From assembly GCA_029747585.1 (NCBI GenBank), contig JAPEVF010000050.1, forward strand, positions 62,001 through 126,000: a stretch of DNA of 64,000 nucleotides. The letters run 5' to 3'. Source of the stretch: Pleurotus djamor (Eukaryota > Basidiomycota > Agaricomycetes > Agaricales > Pleurotaceae). Shown piece by piece: positions 34,228-46,730 of the stretch (positions are counted from its first letter, which is position 1; each line of letters begins with the position of its first letter). Under the pieces are notes generated by a model. The model made no database searches, had not been told where the DNA came from, and saw only the letters and a program-made list of their open reading frames with translations. The translations under genes and the position numbers were made by a program.

Positions 34228-37200
34228 CTATGGTTGGCTCATAGACATCTTCAACTTCTTCCCTGCCTTTTCGGGATTCGACTCATCGTCAACCACTGAA
34301 GATCTCGTGCGCTTGACACCGCGGATTGAATGTCTTGATTTACGCCGACCCTTTTGCGGCTTTTCCTCATCACTGCCGTCAGATTCCTCTTCGTCTAGAG
34401 GCGTGTAGGTAGCATCCATACGTTTATTGCGTCGCGCAGCCTTGAGAGGCCTTCGCTTTGCAGGGACGGTAATCTCGGTGTCTAAGATACTGTTGGGAGC
34501 GTCGGTGTCCACGATTGACTTGTGCCGTTTAGGATTCTCATCCTCAGCATCCGTGAGACGGCCAATGGATGAGGAAATCGACACCGAGCCAATGTCAGAG
34601 CCAAGTGGTTTTCTCGTGGCCGAAGAAGTTGAACTTGATATCGAGGAATGTGTGACAGAAGCTGGAGGGCGTGCTGAAACGGCGGAGTCAAGGGATGGTC
34701 GTCGAATATGCGAGGAACCTGGGGTATCATTTTCACGTGCCACAATTTTGCTCAGGGCCGTTTTCTGGGGTAGAGTCCGCGTCCGTTCTTCGATCGGAGG
34801 CAGGTAGTATACTTCCTGCTCTCGAAGTAGATCGACTCCAACCAGTTGGCGCAGGGTCCCCACGAGATCGAGATTGAAATCTAATTCATTGACAGGCGTC
34901 ATGTGCTTACTGTCTTCAACAGTTGCATCGCCGTGATCTTGTATTTCCTCTTCCTCCATCAATTCTCTGTCCAAAAGCGAGCAGCCCGGAACAAGGAAGG
35001 AGACTCGCGGGCCGCCTTCTTCACGAGGGAGGCTGATGCGGTGGAAACGGCAATTAGACCGGGTCCGCGGGGATGACATACTGAAGGACAGAGTACGCTG
35101 GGGCTTGGAGGGCGAGCCAGCTTTAGGTGGGAGGGTCCTACCAGGCAGTTGGGACAGGCCGGAACCATTGGCGTGGTCATTGGGAAAGTAAGGATGCAGT
35201 GGTTTGGGTATTTTTGAATGAGAATGAGCCAGAAAGAGAGGAGGAGGGATGGAGACGATGGGTTCTATTGACGGCTTTGTCTGCCTGGCTAACGTTGGTG
35301 AGGGTTGGGAGAATGTGTCACTGCCTCCAGACGCTACGGAAGAGGAGCGAGACAATGGTCGGTTGCTTAGTTGGACACGCACATCGTCCAAATCGCGTGC
35401 TTTGCCCTTGCCCTTGTCTCGGCCGTTAATGTATGATATTGGAGTGGGGGGTGAAGGCTGCCTCTGCTTGACGGATGTAGGAGAAGTGTTTGAATTGGCG
35501 ACAAGACGCTTTCGCTTTAAAGAATTCGTTGCGTCCTCAAGGTTGGCGGGAGGCGAAGGTATCTTTTTCTCCCTAGGAGAACTGGGTGAAGGCATCGGCG
35601 GCACAGAAGCGGACTCAGGGACGAAGTCATGCCTATGGAGAGATGAGAGAAAGTATTTGGGTTACAACGCGTGAGTCTTACCTTTTCTCGCCCGTTGACT
35701 TGAGCGGTGTGCGGCTTAGAGCGTCTTCGATCTGGTCAGGTTCAGGTGATAACTTCAACGGCTCTGATTCATGCGAGGTAGGTGGATCGTCTTCATCAAC
35801 AGCAGACAGTTGTGTCTCAACTTCTAACAGATCCGGGATATCCGGGCTTGCAGAGGAATATTCGGGGTCTTCTTCACCATCAGCATTGTTATCATGGGTA
35901 ACACCGTGCATAATTCCATTCGCCTTGGTTGGCGTTAGTGTTGGTGTTGATTGTACCTCATCAGTCACCTCGTTATCGACGGGGTATTCGAGGTCGACGT
36001 TGACCGCACTGCTGATTCTGGGAAGTGAGATATCGCTCGCAGTATCGCCAACTATCTCGATCTTGTTGGAGTTGGAAGATATGGACAAATCGGTTTCATC
36101 CTTGTCGGAACCAGAAGGCAGGTCGACTACAAGAGGGGTCACAGTATCGTCAAGTGATGAAGCATCAGCGGGACCGTTCTGCGACAATGAAATTATTGCT
36201 TGTGGCTCATCAGCCGTTTGCAACTCTCTTGGAGATATGTCGATGGACAGGTCCTGTTCTTCGGTATCCTGAATAAAGGGATCTCCTGAGTGGATCAGCG
36301 ATGGCGCGGAAGCAACAGGGAGTTCGAGGGATGATTGTGGGATGGGTGATATCGAAGAGGTGGCGTGGTCAATGGCAAGGGAAGCTGAAGCATCAAGGTC
36401 TTCCATGGATTGATCCTGGAGTTCAGATGCCAAGTCGATGGGCTGAACCTCTCTAGCATCGTCGATGGCTTGCAGAAATAATTCTTGATGAGTTTCCTCC
36501 GAAGCTTGAGACGGCGATGCAGAGTTCTCCGGCGTTGTGGAGGCATCGAGACCCTGAGACACCTCTGTTGTGTAAGCGTCGGAACCTTGTAGGACGACAA
36601 CGGGACTACAGTCCGTAGGTTGAGCAACTAAGTTAGGGAGATCGATAGATAGATGTTGAGTGTCAACGGAGTCGTCTGGATTTGACATATCTACGTCGTG
36701 CAACTCCACTGTTAGTTGGGTGGTCGTAGCGGTGTCAGGGGCAGGAGTAGGAGAGGGTAGCGGGGTGTTCGATGAGTCCACTTGACCAACGAAGTCTGAT
36801 CCGAGAGATGTTATTGGCTGAATTGATGTTTCTTCAACGATAGGTTCCGGGGATAAGGGAGGAGTATTCACTTGTCTTTGAAATTCTGTGGTCGTGAGGT
36901 CTTCCTGAGGCAACTTAGCCTCACCACTCTGAATGTCTTGGTCGACGGGGACCTCTGATATTGGGAAACCAGCAATAACTTCCTCCTCGTCTTCGGTAGC
37001 CGTTGGAATAAGCGAAGCTTCATGAGGTTGTTCAGACTCGGAAGTTAAGTCGGTGACATCGCGGACTAGCTCTGCCTGTAGAAGAAACACGGAAGTCAGA
37101 CTTATAGTGGCCGAGAAACCGCACATACTACAGACCTCGACTATGAAATGATTCTCAGCGGAGACTCCCTCTGATCCACTTGCCAAATTCACACTAATGT

Positions 37201-38987
37201 CAGCAGTGATGTCCAACGTCGCAGGTGCGGAGATGACCCCCGTTTCAATGACATCCCTTTCTGACGACTCTAGAAGTATATCTGAATAAGGGATGTCAGG
37301 GATATTAATTCCTGCATTTGCAACAAAGGCGGAAAGTGTTTCGAGGATTTGATCGGGACCAAAAATGACATCATGTTGAATATCTTCGGGAGGTGTGGGG
37401 AGCATGTCAAATTGAGTCGAGCGTACGTCCTGGGGGACGTCTGCTATCTGGACGGGAGCTAGACTCGAGTGGACATCGGCTTCGTGGAAATCGGGGGATA
37501 CCACCGAGTGGTCCGGTTCAGCACTTTCAGCAGAAAGTGGGATGGGTTCATGTTCTTGGACAGCGATCGGCATCTACGTCGCAATGCTGGTTATGAATAA
37601 CGAAGCAAAAGACGGATGGAAACATACCTCAGAATCAACATATTGTGTATCCACATCGTCTCCATCCTGTTCAAGGTCCAATCCATGCCCAATAGGTGTG
37701 GACTGTGCTTCATGGGGGGTAACGACACCAGGCGTCAGGAATGCTACGTCGTCCCCATCCTCCCCGAGAAGATGAGCTGCTGAGCGCGGGGTAGCTCCGT
37801 CTGGAACACGTAGGAAGTCTCCACCAGAGTAGAAATCTTCGGCGTACATCTGGGGCCCAGCCCAGGGATCCGGTAACTGTGGCACTTGGTCTGCAATACG
37901 ACTTGTAGCTCGTGGAGGAAATACTGCGAAAGTAAGTTAGGTTAGATATACAACAAGGGAGTCATTTCAAGGACGTACCTTCGTCCCCTTCGTCCTCTTC
38001 AGGCTGAATATCAGAATCATCGTCGACTGCAATGACTTCAATGGACTCGTCGTCATCGTCAGCTTCATCGCCTTCTACATACTCTGAACGCTCCGGTTGA
38101 CGCATGGAACTGAGTGGTGACTGAGCCTCGCCATCAGAGAAACCTTCCTCTTCAGATCCCTCCTCTATCTCTTCGTCCTCTTCGTCCTCCTCTTGGTAGT
38201 GGTAAGATGGCCCCACAGGGCTGCTCCGTCGACGGTCTGAGTCTGAGTCTGAGTCTGAGTCAACCACCACTACATCCACTGGACCAGCGAAAGGCGGCGC
38301 ATTTCCATCGTCCTCCTCTTCTGCTTCTTCCTCACTACCGTAAACCTCTTCATCCGACTCTAGCACCTCATCATCTTGATAATGTGTCACTGTATCCTGG
38401 AGAACCTCTTCCGGAGCTTCTTCATCCCAATGCTCAACGCTAACCTCACGGCCAACCTCAAGCTCATCGGCCTCGTCCTCATCGTCGTGAGCAATTTGAC
38501 CCTCATCCTCATTTGGGAGCAGCTCAATATCAGACGAGCCCGAGACATCTGATTCATCTTCCGAGTCCACGGAAAGAGCTCGTTCCTTTCCTTTACCATT
38601 TGAGATGTGGCGACGCGCTTTGATTTCGGCGAAAGAGTCTTCCACTCCATCCCAGTCACTCTGTTCCTCGGCCGAGGGAGACACAGAGTGAGTCTCTGGA
38701 GTTTCAGCAGATGATGAAGCCAGATGTAGCTGCGGCGTTGGCTCCTCCTCTTGTCCCAAAGCACGACGAATGGAGCCTTTAAGGTTACCGATCCACGCGT
38801 CAAACTCGTTTTGTGGAAAGCGGTCGTAAGGGTTATGCATTGGAGCCTTGAGCTTCTTGTCACCATAGACGACACTGCTGCTGGGTAATTTCGAACGAGT
38901 CAAGAAGCTTGAAGTCGAATACGGCGTGGGATGTGGGGGAGCCGGGGCCTTGAAATGCGAGGGTGTCGAGAAGCCGTCAGAAGTCAT
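34228..38987 (-). CDS. large acidic, intrinsically disordered protein of unknown function
   Basis: Four long open segments on the minus strand (38987-37962, 37885-37628, 37573-35690, 35640-34228), separated by short introns, form one gene of about 1,500 residues. The N-terminal 340 residues contain phosphorylatable acidic blocks (SDSDSDSD, EEDEEDEEIEEGSEEE). A more ordered stretch, VPQLPDPWAGPQMYAEDF, follows. Then comes a long Ser/Asp/Thr/Pro region rich in short PSPTPAPDT-type and SLDDTVTP-type segments. The C-terminal 450 residues are Ser/Pro/Arg-rich and contain LRQLVGVDLLREQEVYYLPP and ending KKLKMSMSQP, with several basic nuclear-localisation-like clusters. I recognise no domain. It is probably nuclear, perhaps chromatin or nuclear-pore associated, but that is inference. 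Start at 38985-38987; a longer start at 39167 is possible but less likely. Confidence 0.65.
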
Positions 38988-39257
38988 GTTAGTAGCCGCG
39001 TGAAAGGGAAAGTTTGAAGTGGGGTAGGGACGCCCGACGCAAGCCCGGGGACGGACAGAAATTAGTCGAGGATGTGGATGAAGAAGAAATGGCCACTGAA
39101 TTATTGATTCCTCGCGAAACTCACGTGATCTAGTGGCGCCAGGGGCTTTTAGACAATGATTGATCATTGAGTTGTCTCAGCAGCTTCGACTTACCATTGT
39201 CCTGCAACTTTCAGCTCCCAATATTCTTCAATGAATCCTTGTCCGATATCGTACAAT

Positions 39258-40137
39258 CTAACTAACATCACTATCTTCAACCTCCATATCACGTAGCTGC
39301 GGCTCAAACGACTGCCTAATGCGCGCATTGATATCAGCCCCAAAGATATAGTTATGAGGCGGGTAATCTTCTCGTATGTGGCACAGAGGTATCGCGATAG
39401 CGATCCCCATCTCCTGCGCCTCCTCTTGACTAATCTTCATCGACCGACGAATGAGCTCCGAGCAGCCTTGAATGAACCAATGAGGTATCTTGTATCGTTG
39501 TGCATTGACAATCCGTTCGGTAGGTGTTAGGCTAATTTCTTTCTTCGACAACGCTTCGATAGCTTCTTTCCGAAGCTCAGAGAAGCTCCATAACGTCGCA
39601 AGCTTCAAAGCAGACCACCAGGCATCGCCCGATATAGATGCTGTCGAGGATCTCCTAGAACAACCTCAGCGTCAATTGGTTATCATGAGTGCGACCGATA
39701 AGGCCGTACGGAGGGTATACGACTGAGAGAAAGTTCTTGAAATCATGTTTGGAAATGCCCGAGAGGTGGATAGGACTAGCATCTGAGTCGCCTTCCGCAA
39801 CATTATCACCGCGTGGGAGTGAAAACATGGATCGGAAGAGCTCTGAATATGTTTCGAAGTAAACTCGAGGCACGCGGAACAACCGATTCTCGACCTTGGT
39901 GACGCACCATGAGTACTATCTCAAGCACGAGTGGATGACGGCTGCTCTTACCAGGAAGACGGCGGTATCCCAGTAAAAGTCCTCATCGCGTTCTACGGGA
40001 GGGGCGTTCATGGACGTATCAGTAACAAGACCGCTTTGAGGAGGCGCTGATGTAGTTGGAATTGGACCAATAAAACCAGTACTCGGTGGGCGTAGAACTG
40101 GAGCGATCCGCGGCGACAAAGAAGGAACACCAGCCAT
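39258..40137 (-). CDS. BTB/POZ domain protein (basidiomycete type)
   Basis: Start ATG 40135-40137 (MAGVPSLSPRIAPVLRPP). After a Pro/Ser-rich leader, the BTB core reads ERDEDFYWDTAVFLVENRLF and RVPRVYFETYSELFRSMFSL, then HLSGISKHDFKNFLSVVYPP. The second half (LRKEAIEALSKKEISLTPTE, then YKIPHWFIQGCSELIRR, MKISQEEAQEMGI and a terminal EVEDSDVS) has the helical extension usual in the very large Agaricomycete BTB family. Three or four exons; the intron between VFLV and the next exon covers 39905-39950. Substrate adaptor for cullin-3 is one possible role for BTB proteins, but no MATH or Kelch partner domain is present. The function is unknown. Length is about 260 residues. Confidence 0.8.
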
Positions 40138-40453
40138 TTCTCGAAGGTTGTAATGCAAGGAGGCCAAAGAGCTCAGAGACAATTTTGTAGGACTCCCACC
40201 GACGTCACAACAAACAAGAGCAAGTCTAATATTTACCTCGTTCCCAAAGCAAGTTGACGAATAATACCAGTACATTAAATAGTCCGTGGATGCAGAAGTA
40301 GGATGCTCAACTAAATGGAAGAGTGTAGTGTTCCTGAAGCGTCTATGAGGAGGGGGAGGGGGTACACAAGTAACAAAACATAAAACAAGGATAATAGATC
40401 AATAATGAGTATACAATAACACACCACAGAAACCCTTTCATCAGTGCGTAAGA
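40138..40453. other. intergenic, no gene seen
   Basis: Promoter side of the BTB gene and 3' flank of the CSC1-like gene (both minus strand). A/T-rich in 40370-40440, consistent with a 3' UTR. Nothing else is supported. Confidence 0.4.
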
Positions 40454-43400
40454 TTAGTATCCCCTGTGCGCGCCCCTACCCGCCATGTTCATATTACTAG
40501 GCTGACGCTGATGAGATTGATGCGACTGCTGAGACTGGGAATACGAAGGATGCTGCTGATGCGAAAGCGAAGACGACGGTATTGTTCGGTGCCCAGGAGG
40601 GGGTGTCTGGGTTCTTGGATCAACAGGCGGTTGTTGATAATACATCTGTGGTGTTCCAGAACGANGGGGGATACTGTTGTTGTGCTTCATAGTAGCCAGG
40701 GGCGTCCGCCAAGCTCGTATAACTCGGTGCCTGACTGCGCGCATCGACTCCCATCATGGTCGTACGATGTGTTGGTGCTTCTCGGTACACTGGTCCTTCT
40801 TGATACATTGTAGGGGGAGAAGTGAGGCTGACGTCCGAGGCGTAGAACGAACTCCTACTGGCTCCTGGATGGTAAACTCCGGTTTGCCCAGGAGCGAGAA
40901 GAGGCTCATGATCGGTGGGGATTCGAGACAATTCAATGTCTTGAGGGCCTCCAAAGCCGCCATTAGGTCCATGTGCAAGGTAACGATCATACGCCGCTCC
41001 ACCGAGTTTGGGTTCGCTCGTGTTTGCATAGTATGTCGAGTTCGAAGCTTGTAGGGTGGATGCGCCGTCGTTAAGCATGTTGAATGACGATATGGATTTC
41101 GTATCCCAATCCAGTTCACCACGATCACGTTGGTACAATGCTGGATCGTACTCGAGATCACGCTGGAGTAGAAAGGTGAGAAAGAAGTTCATCGGTATCT
41201 CGAGAGGAAAAAACAGCGTACCTGGTCAATGGCAGCAATCTTGATACCTTCAACAAGGTGAGTTGCCATCTTCTGTCCACCGTATTCGCCAAGAGTTGCT
41301 TCATCCTTTCCGCCAATCTTTCCTTGATAAACCTCATTCAACAAAGGCATCATCTTAGCATGCAACATGGGAGTGAACAAGTCCGTATGAAGAGCTGGAT
41401 GTCCAAATCGCTTTTCAAGACGATTGCTCTTGTTATCAGCCCGCTCGGAGTGGACCTTGGCCAGACGAAGTTCTTCCTCGGTAGGGTGGAAGTAACGGAA
41501 GTCACGGTCGAAGGTTCGGTTGATGTATATCTTGAATGCCAGAAGAAAGAGGACGGGTGGACAGGTGGCTACCCATCGGAAGGAACTGAAACCAAATTGA
41601 AGGCCAATGGCTAGATTGGCATGTAGACGTGAGCTTCAGAAAAGAAAGGAGCGGTAAAGTACATACTGAGGATCATCAACAGTTGCATCAGGACACCATT
41701 GACAAGGAGACGATTAATGATGACGTTCCATATCCGCTACCATTGAAGATCAGCCATCTAAGCGACGAAAGAATGAGCGAGACAACTTACTCCGCCGGTT
41801 TCAACCTTCGACACGAACACAAACATGAGTTGGTATTTGTATACCCAAGAGGATATCCAAAACACAACTGCAGCGGCAACCGGGACCAGAGGGGAGAGGG
41901 GAGAGAACACAAGACCAACAGCACCCATGAAGAGCTATTACGGAGAAGGTTCGTATTTAAGTTAGTCGCTGGTTAGGTGGATATACTCACAATGTTGGAG
42001 CTAAGACAGCATTAAGCTATTGGTCGTAACGATTGACGACGAAGGGACTCACTAGTAAACGGCATACTCAAATTCAGGGGGTTGGGTCCACTCTCTGATG
42101 TCTCGAGGAGTTCGACCAAACAAGCTAATATCACCAGTTAGCCGCTTGTCTGGACGAACAGTCGTCAGCACTACGTACCGTGTCTTGATCGAGATCCACA
42201 CCAAATTGATGATCTGGGCAAGATCGAAGATCGCAAGGAAACCACGTAACCTGAAAGACATTTTAGCGCTTGAAAAGGACACCAAATGATATTGCCAACG
42301 GGAAGAAGGTCAGCCAATAAGGTGCTTGATCGATATATGTCGAGTTGATCGTGCTGGGCAACGCTGAAAGACATTTAGCAAGAGTTTAGGTTGGCAAACG
42401 TAACAGACATACTGTGCAAGTTGGCCATGATTTCGGCGAAACTTTTCTTGCCAACCTGAAGGACGATCTGCTTCACCGAATCTGGCACACCAATAAGCTT
42501 GATACAGGATCAAAAGTAGGAAAGACGCTTACTGAAGATGACACCAATCAATGTGAAGATCACCAACTGAGAGATGATCAAGAAGGCGAAATAGCGCGCA
42601 ACCACAGCGCGATCAAGTCTTGAATGAGTGAGTGCGCCCATATATCGAGTTAATCGACGCATGATGATGGGTAGGAAGAACCCAAACAAAGCTGACACGG
42701 CCGGAGGAAGGACACCAGAAACAATGGAGAAGGTAGTGTCAGAAGATTTGCGCCATTCGTCGAGGAAGCCCACATATGCCGTCAACTAGTCACTATGGTG
42801 AGTTCAAGAGTATATAACGACACATCATCACTCACAGCAGTCAAGTTAGCAAGTGCAGAGATGATCAACAGGGGAACCGTGTTGAAGAAGCAAACAAGGG
42901 CTAGCCAGAGGAAGCCGACAAACCGCTTTCTAGCCAGTTCGCCATCTGATTTGTTCATGTTCTCCCAAATCTGATGCAACAATCAGTAGGGGACGCTGAG
43001 ACAGATGAAAAACGCACGATGTCTTTTGGGTTTGGAGCCAGAGTAATGTCTGTCTTCTTCGGATGCTTATCTCGGAGTAGATGGGCCACGATGTGTGCAT
43101 AGGGTACAGCGGCCATTGAAGCAAAGCCGTAGTTCTCAGCTTTGTTCGTGTCAATTTGAGCACGATATTCTTCGATAGCAGCCTCGGTACGCTTAAGCTT
43201 GGCCCTGAGTAACGTCGCAAGTGTGAGACTTCTTCATGAGCGAGGAATGTGGGTCACATACGTGTAGAAGTCTATGGCATCCCTCTGGGTACCACCAAGA
43301 CCACAGCAACCCCCTACGCGTAAAGTAGGCCTTTTCTTGCCGATCCTTCCTCCCTTCAAGTACTTCACAAGCACCTTCTCTAATTCCCGCACTGTTTCGT

Positions 43401-44146
43401 TGTGGTAGTCAATGAGCTCCGGCAATTTTCCGACTTTACGACCAATGTGGACACTGGTAGTGGGATACGGGACCTTGACGGTTTCGAAGATGGCTTTGAT
43501 GCCTTCGTCACTTTGATATTTCTTGGGGACGTGCATGATGGCCAGGGTTCGAGCATAGAAGGATTGGAGATACTCTGGTGAGCGAAACCACGCGTGCCGG
43601 AGACGAACCATTTCACGCCAGTGATAGTATGAGAAGCCGATTATGAGTAACGTGATGAGGTATGAAACGGTGACATGAGCGTAGAGCATGTCCCCTTTAA
43701 CATTGCGAATGGAAAGCATGCTAAGGGCATCGCGCCTCTTGGGGGGCACATTCCGTAGGTTGTAGATGATGTTGATGGGAATCAAGACGGCACAAGAGAG
43801 GCAGGCGACTGCGGTGAAAAGCCAACGCATCAACCTCAGAAAACGGAGAAAAGTGACCGCGTCCAGCCCAATCTTCTCTACCAGCTCTGGTTCTTTCGTA
43901 TGCAGCAGCGGTGGCAACCATCCGAGTATGGAGTCTGATATTTTGGGGGGGCGGCTTGTTTCCTACGTGGTATTTGACCTTGGGTTCGTAAATAATCTTG
44001 TTCTTTGGTCGCAGAACGTTGAAGGCGAAAATCGTGACTGCAGATATTAGGGACATAAGCACTACTTGGGAACCGACAGCAGCGGGCGCCAGCGTCCGCG
44101 AGTCGGTATTGAAAATTTGATTTCCTGCTGCATCGAGGTCAGCCAT
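40454..44146 (-). CDS. CSC1/OSCA-like mechanosensitive cation channel (DUF221/TMEM63 family)
   Basis: Osmosensitive calcium-permeable channel family. From ATG 44144-44146 (MADLDAAGNQIFNTDSRTLA) there is a first TM (VVLMSLISAVTIFAFNVL) and a WLPPLLHTKEPELVEKIGLD loop. Then comes FLRFLRLMRWLFTAVACLSC with further TM helices, a cytosolic segment with HVPKKYQSDEGIKAIFE, the conserved AVPYAHIVAHLLRDKHPKK and IWENMNKSDGELARKRFVG-type junction, and the C-terminal TM bundle across 41.3-42.9 kb. The tail is Gln/Pro/Ser-rich (QQSHQSHQRQPS) and ends RGAHRGY. About 12-15 exons. At an ambiguous base (40665) the frame of the last exon shifts by one, so the tail after QQQYPP is read in another frame; most simply a sequencing indel. 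Predicted plasma-membrane or ER location, about 880 residues. Confidence 0.85.
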
Positions 44147-44382
44147 GGAGGAGGAGGAGGGGAAGAAGGAGCGTGGAGGGGGTTGGAGTTGGAAACCAAA
44201 AGAGAGTGTGACAATGGAGAAGTGTGTGTGAAACCAAAAATCATTGAATGATCACTCATGCATGTGCCGTTATTCGGCCTTGTGCTCAATTTTGGCTGAA
44301 TTCCGAGGTTGCTATGCACTATAGACACAATAATCCATTGCATTACAATAAAATCAATAGATCATGTTGGCAAATATCTATT

Positions 44383-45809
44383 CTAAAACCAACTCCCAAT
44401 AAAGCTCTTCAGCCTCTCCGAAAATCCTCCACTTCCACTCTTATCCTTCGGCGGTGGAGGGGTGGCTTTGGGTTTCCTTTCCCGTTTACGAGGCTGCCCA
44501 GCCGAGTCACCGCGTGAAGATGCTGAGCTGGCTCGCAAACTCTCTGACGCTTTCATCAGAGCTTCAGGGCTCAAGCCGAACGTATGGTCTGTCGAAGGCC
44601 GTAGCTTTGTCGCCGTCCGTGAGGCAGGTCTGGGGATCGGGGATGCATGGGCATTCGCAGGAGTTTCAACGGGGGACGAGTCTGGAAGGGGATTGTCAGC
44701 GATCTCCGAAGGTAGGTTTTCCCACTCTGTAGGTTTTGGTGGTCGAGTGTCGTTGGCATTGGAAGCGGGGGGAATAGGCGTTGTGTCTGTATGCGAGGAA
44801 GCCTGTTGTGGAGGTGACTCTGCAGGAGGCGTAGAAGGTGTAGCAGGGGCAGGAGGAGTCACCGAGGACACCTCAAATGGATTCGGTGCCTCAGTGAACT
44901 CGCTCCATTTCCGGAGCAGCCGTCTCATCCGAAGATGATCGTGTGTTGAAGCTCCATATTCCAGCGAAGAACCCTTCTGAATGGGCTGTAGGGGATAGAA
45001 TCCACCCCAATTAAGCATGGAACGTCCAGCAGCCTCCTTGGTTCCTCGCTTCATGCCAAATTGAACGGCGGATGGCGTGTAAAACTCCCTCCCTGAGCAA
45101 GCAAGTCAGCAACGCGGTTAAACTATAGAAAGTGCGCGTGCACGAAGAAGGTACATACGGCCATGATGGAGGGTAACCTGGATCATCCTCTGCTTTTTCG
45201 TGTCCTTTGCGCTTTCCTCACTCGTGGCAGCATCCAGGATATTCCCAAACTCTGGTATATCACTGCTGACATCCTTCGGGGAGAGGAAACCCTGGATGTC
45301 GGATAGTGAAGGTCCCCCCGGCTGTGCTTCCAAAGTGTCCTCTCTGGGTGCCGGAATGGTGATGGTACCACCAGCCTGAGGTATGCGTGTCCGTGATTCG
45401 GCAGAGTTGAAGACTAGATAGATGCGACCGTTATACTGGTTGAAGGACGTATATTCCTGTCGCGGTCATATATGGTAAATATAGCCATGCAAGCGTAGAT
45501 GATTGAATAGCTCACCCGGGTAAACGAGAACTCGCGTATTGTGCCATATCTCTGTTCAATAGCGCGTATGACGGCGAACGCGTCGACCATCGAGGTCAGT
45601 TTTCCCCCAACAACAGCCAAAGCCGAGCAATTCCGCATTGCGTCGGTCTTGGGGTCATTCGAGGTCTCTTCCACAGAAGCTTCCGGTATAGGTTCACCCT
45701 CGGCATTTGCGGCTAGCGCAGCGGCTGTAGAATTTGCGCGAGATGAGACATAGCGATGAGGCCTACATCGAGGGAGAGCACGGGCAAAATGAGCTTGAGT
45801 ACGCAACAT
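44383..45809 (-). CDS. putative mitochondrial protein of unknown function
   Basis: Starts at 45807-45809 with MLRTQAHFARALPRCRPHR, a basic amphipathic mitochondrial-type presequence. Next are SALAVVGGKLTSMVDAFAVI, RAIEQRYGTIREFSFTREYT, and YNGRIYLVFNSAESR. Those segments look like a beta-alpha-beta RNA-recognition-like core but no RNP motif is clear. The C-terminal half contains REFYTPSAVQFGMKRGTKE, LLRKWSEFTEAPNPF, then a Pro/Ala/Ser/Thr-rich linker and a final FSERLKSFIGSWF. About four exons (introns near 45435-45520, 45370 and 45090-45160). The pattern is that of fungal mitochondrial proteins with poorly studied function. Its start is 91 bp from the divergent gene at 45901, which is also probably membrane or mitochondrial. 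Confidence 0.7.
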
Positions 45810-45900
45810 TTGACCTCACGCGGGAAGTTGGGTGGAAGAAAAAGTGTTTCCGGAGGAAGTCCCCGGCGCTCTAAGGTTAGGGTTGCATTATTGCATTCTC
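45810..45900. promoter_or_regulatory. compact bidirectional promoter
   Basis: Only 91 bp separate the start codons of two divergent genes (45809 minus and 45901 plus). No TATA box is seen. Both 5' UTRs and core promoters must share this sequence, suggesting coordinated expression. Confidence 0.55.
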
Positions 45901-46550
45901 ATGCCTCTTCCTCCTCCAACCCCAGGTCGGTTCGCTGCCTACCAGACTGCACTCAAGGCCATTTCGGCGCGCACTGGGACGCCATTATCGTCGCTCGTCG
46001 TCTCATTTGGCATCTTACACGAGTTGACCGCGGTTCTTCCAATTGTCGGTCTATTTTACGCATCTCGGTCGTTTGGCGTTGGTGAACAGCTAGTTAACGC
46101 GGTGACTACTGCGTCCTCTTCACAAGGCAACTTAGCGGGCGACATAAACAAGCCGAATTGGATTGCTGAACGGGGACAGGTATGGATTGAGGAGGGTGAA
46201 CACTGGGCAGTTCGCATTGGACGGCGATACGGGTGGTTTGGCTTTGAGAAACGGACAAAGGACGACTACTCGGAGGCTATGTACGAAGAGGATGTTAGAG
46301 CCGTCAGAAGTCATCTTGCTGGGGATATCGCAAACGTTGTCGTTGCCTATGCCTCCACGAAGGTCAGCGTTGGCCTCCATCTTCCTATGGACCCTCCCCC
46401 CTCGTTCGCATACTGACCCAAATGCTCTCTTAGGCATTACTGCCGCTGAGGATTGGAGCTTCAGTATACCTTGCGCCAGGATTCGCGCGTGCCGTAGTTG
46501 ACCCATGTAAACGCTTGATATTGCAACCCTTCCGTAGAAGAAATGTATGA
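45901..46550 (+). CDS. conserved fungal protein of unknown function, DUF1279/FAM210-like
   Basis: Two exons (45901-46359 and about 46434-46550) joined at STK|ALLPLRIG give about 190 residues. It begins MPLPPPTPGRFAAYQTALKA, followed by SSLVVSFGILHELTAVLPIV, a hydrophobic helix, then LFYASRSFGVGEQLV. The centre is charged and soluble (ERGQVWIEEGEHWAVRIGRR, YGWFGFEKR). The C-terminal helix has ANVVVAYASTKALLPLRIGA and the tail ends QPFRRRNV. This arrangement recalls the DUF1279/FAM210 inner-membrane proteins of mitochondria, but I only infer that from layout (two helices, a YG.V.F-type loop and the PLRI motif). Membrane association is likely; the function is unknown. Confidence 0.7.
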
Positions 46551-46730
46551 TGCCACGGTCGCTCAAGATATCGCGAAAAGGCTATCCGTCGTATGCGATA
46601 GAGGCAGCTTATCGACAGACGTATCCCGTTCGTCGATGGTTGGTCCAAATCCAACTCATGCATCACGAATTCGATCACGCACACAACGTCCACATACAAG
46701 CGCTCGTTGACGACTCTCCAACATGCCACC

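Noticed and set aside
38235..38265. TCTGAG repeat run
   Set aside because: It is coding for Ser-Asp repeats in the acidic protein; not a separate mobile or satellite repeat.
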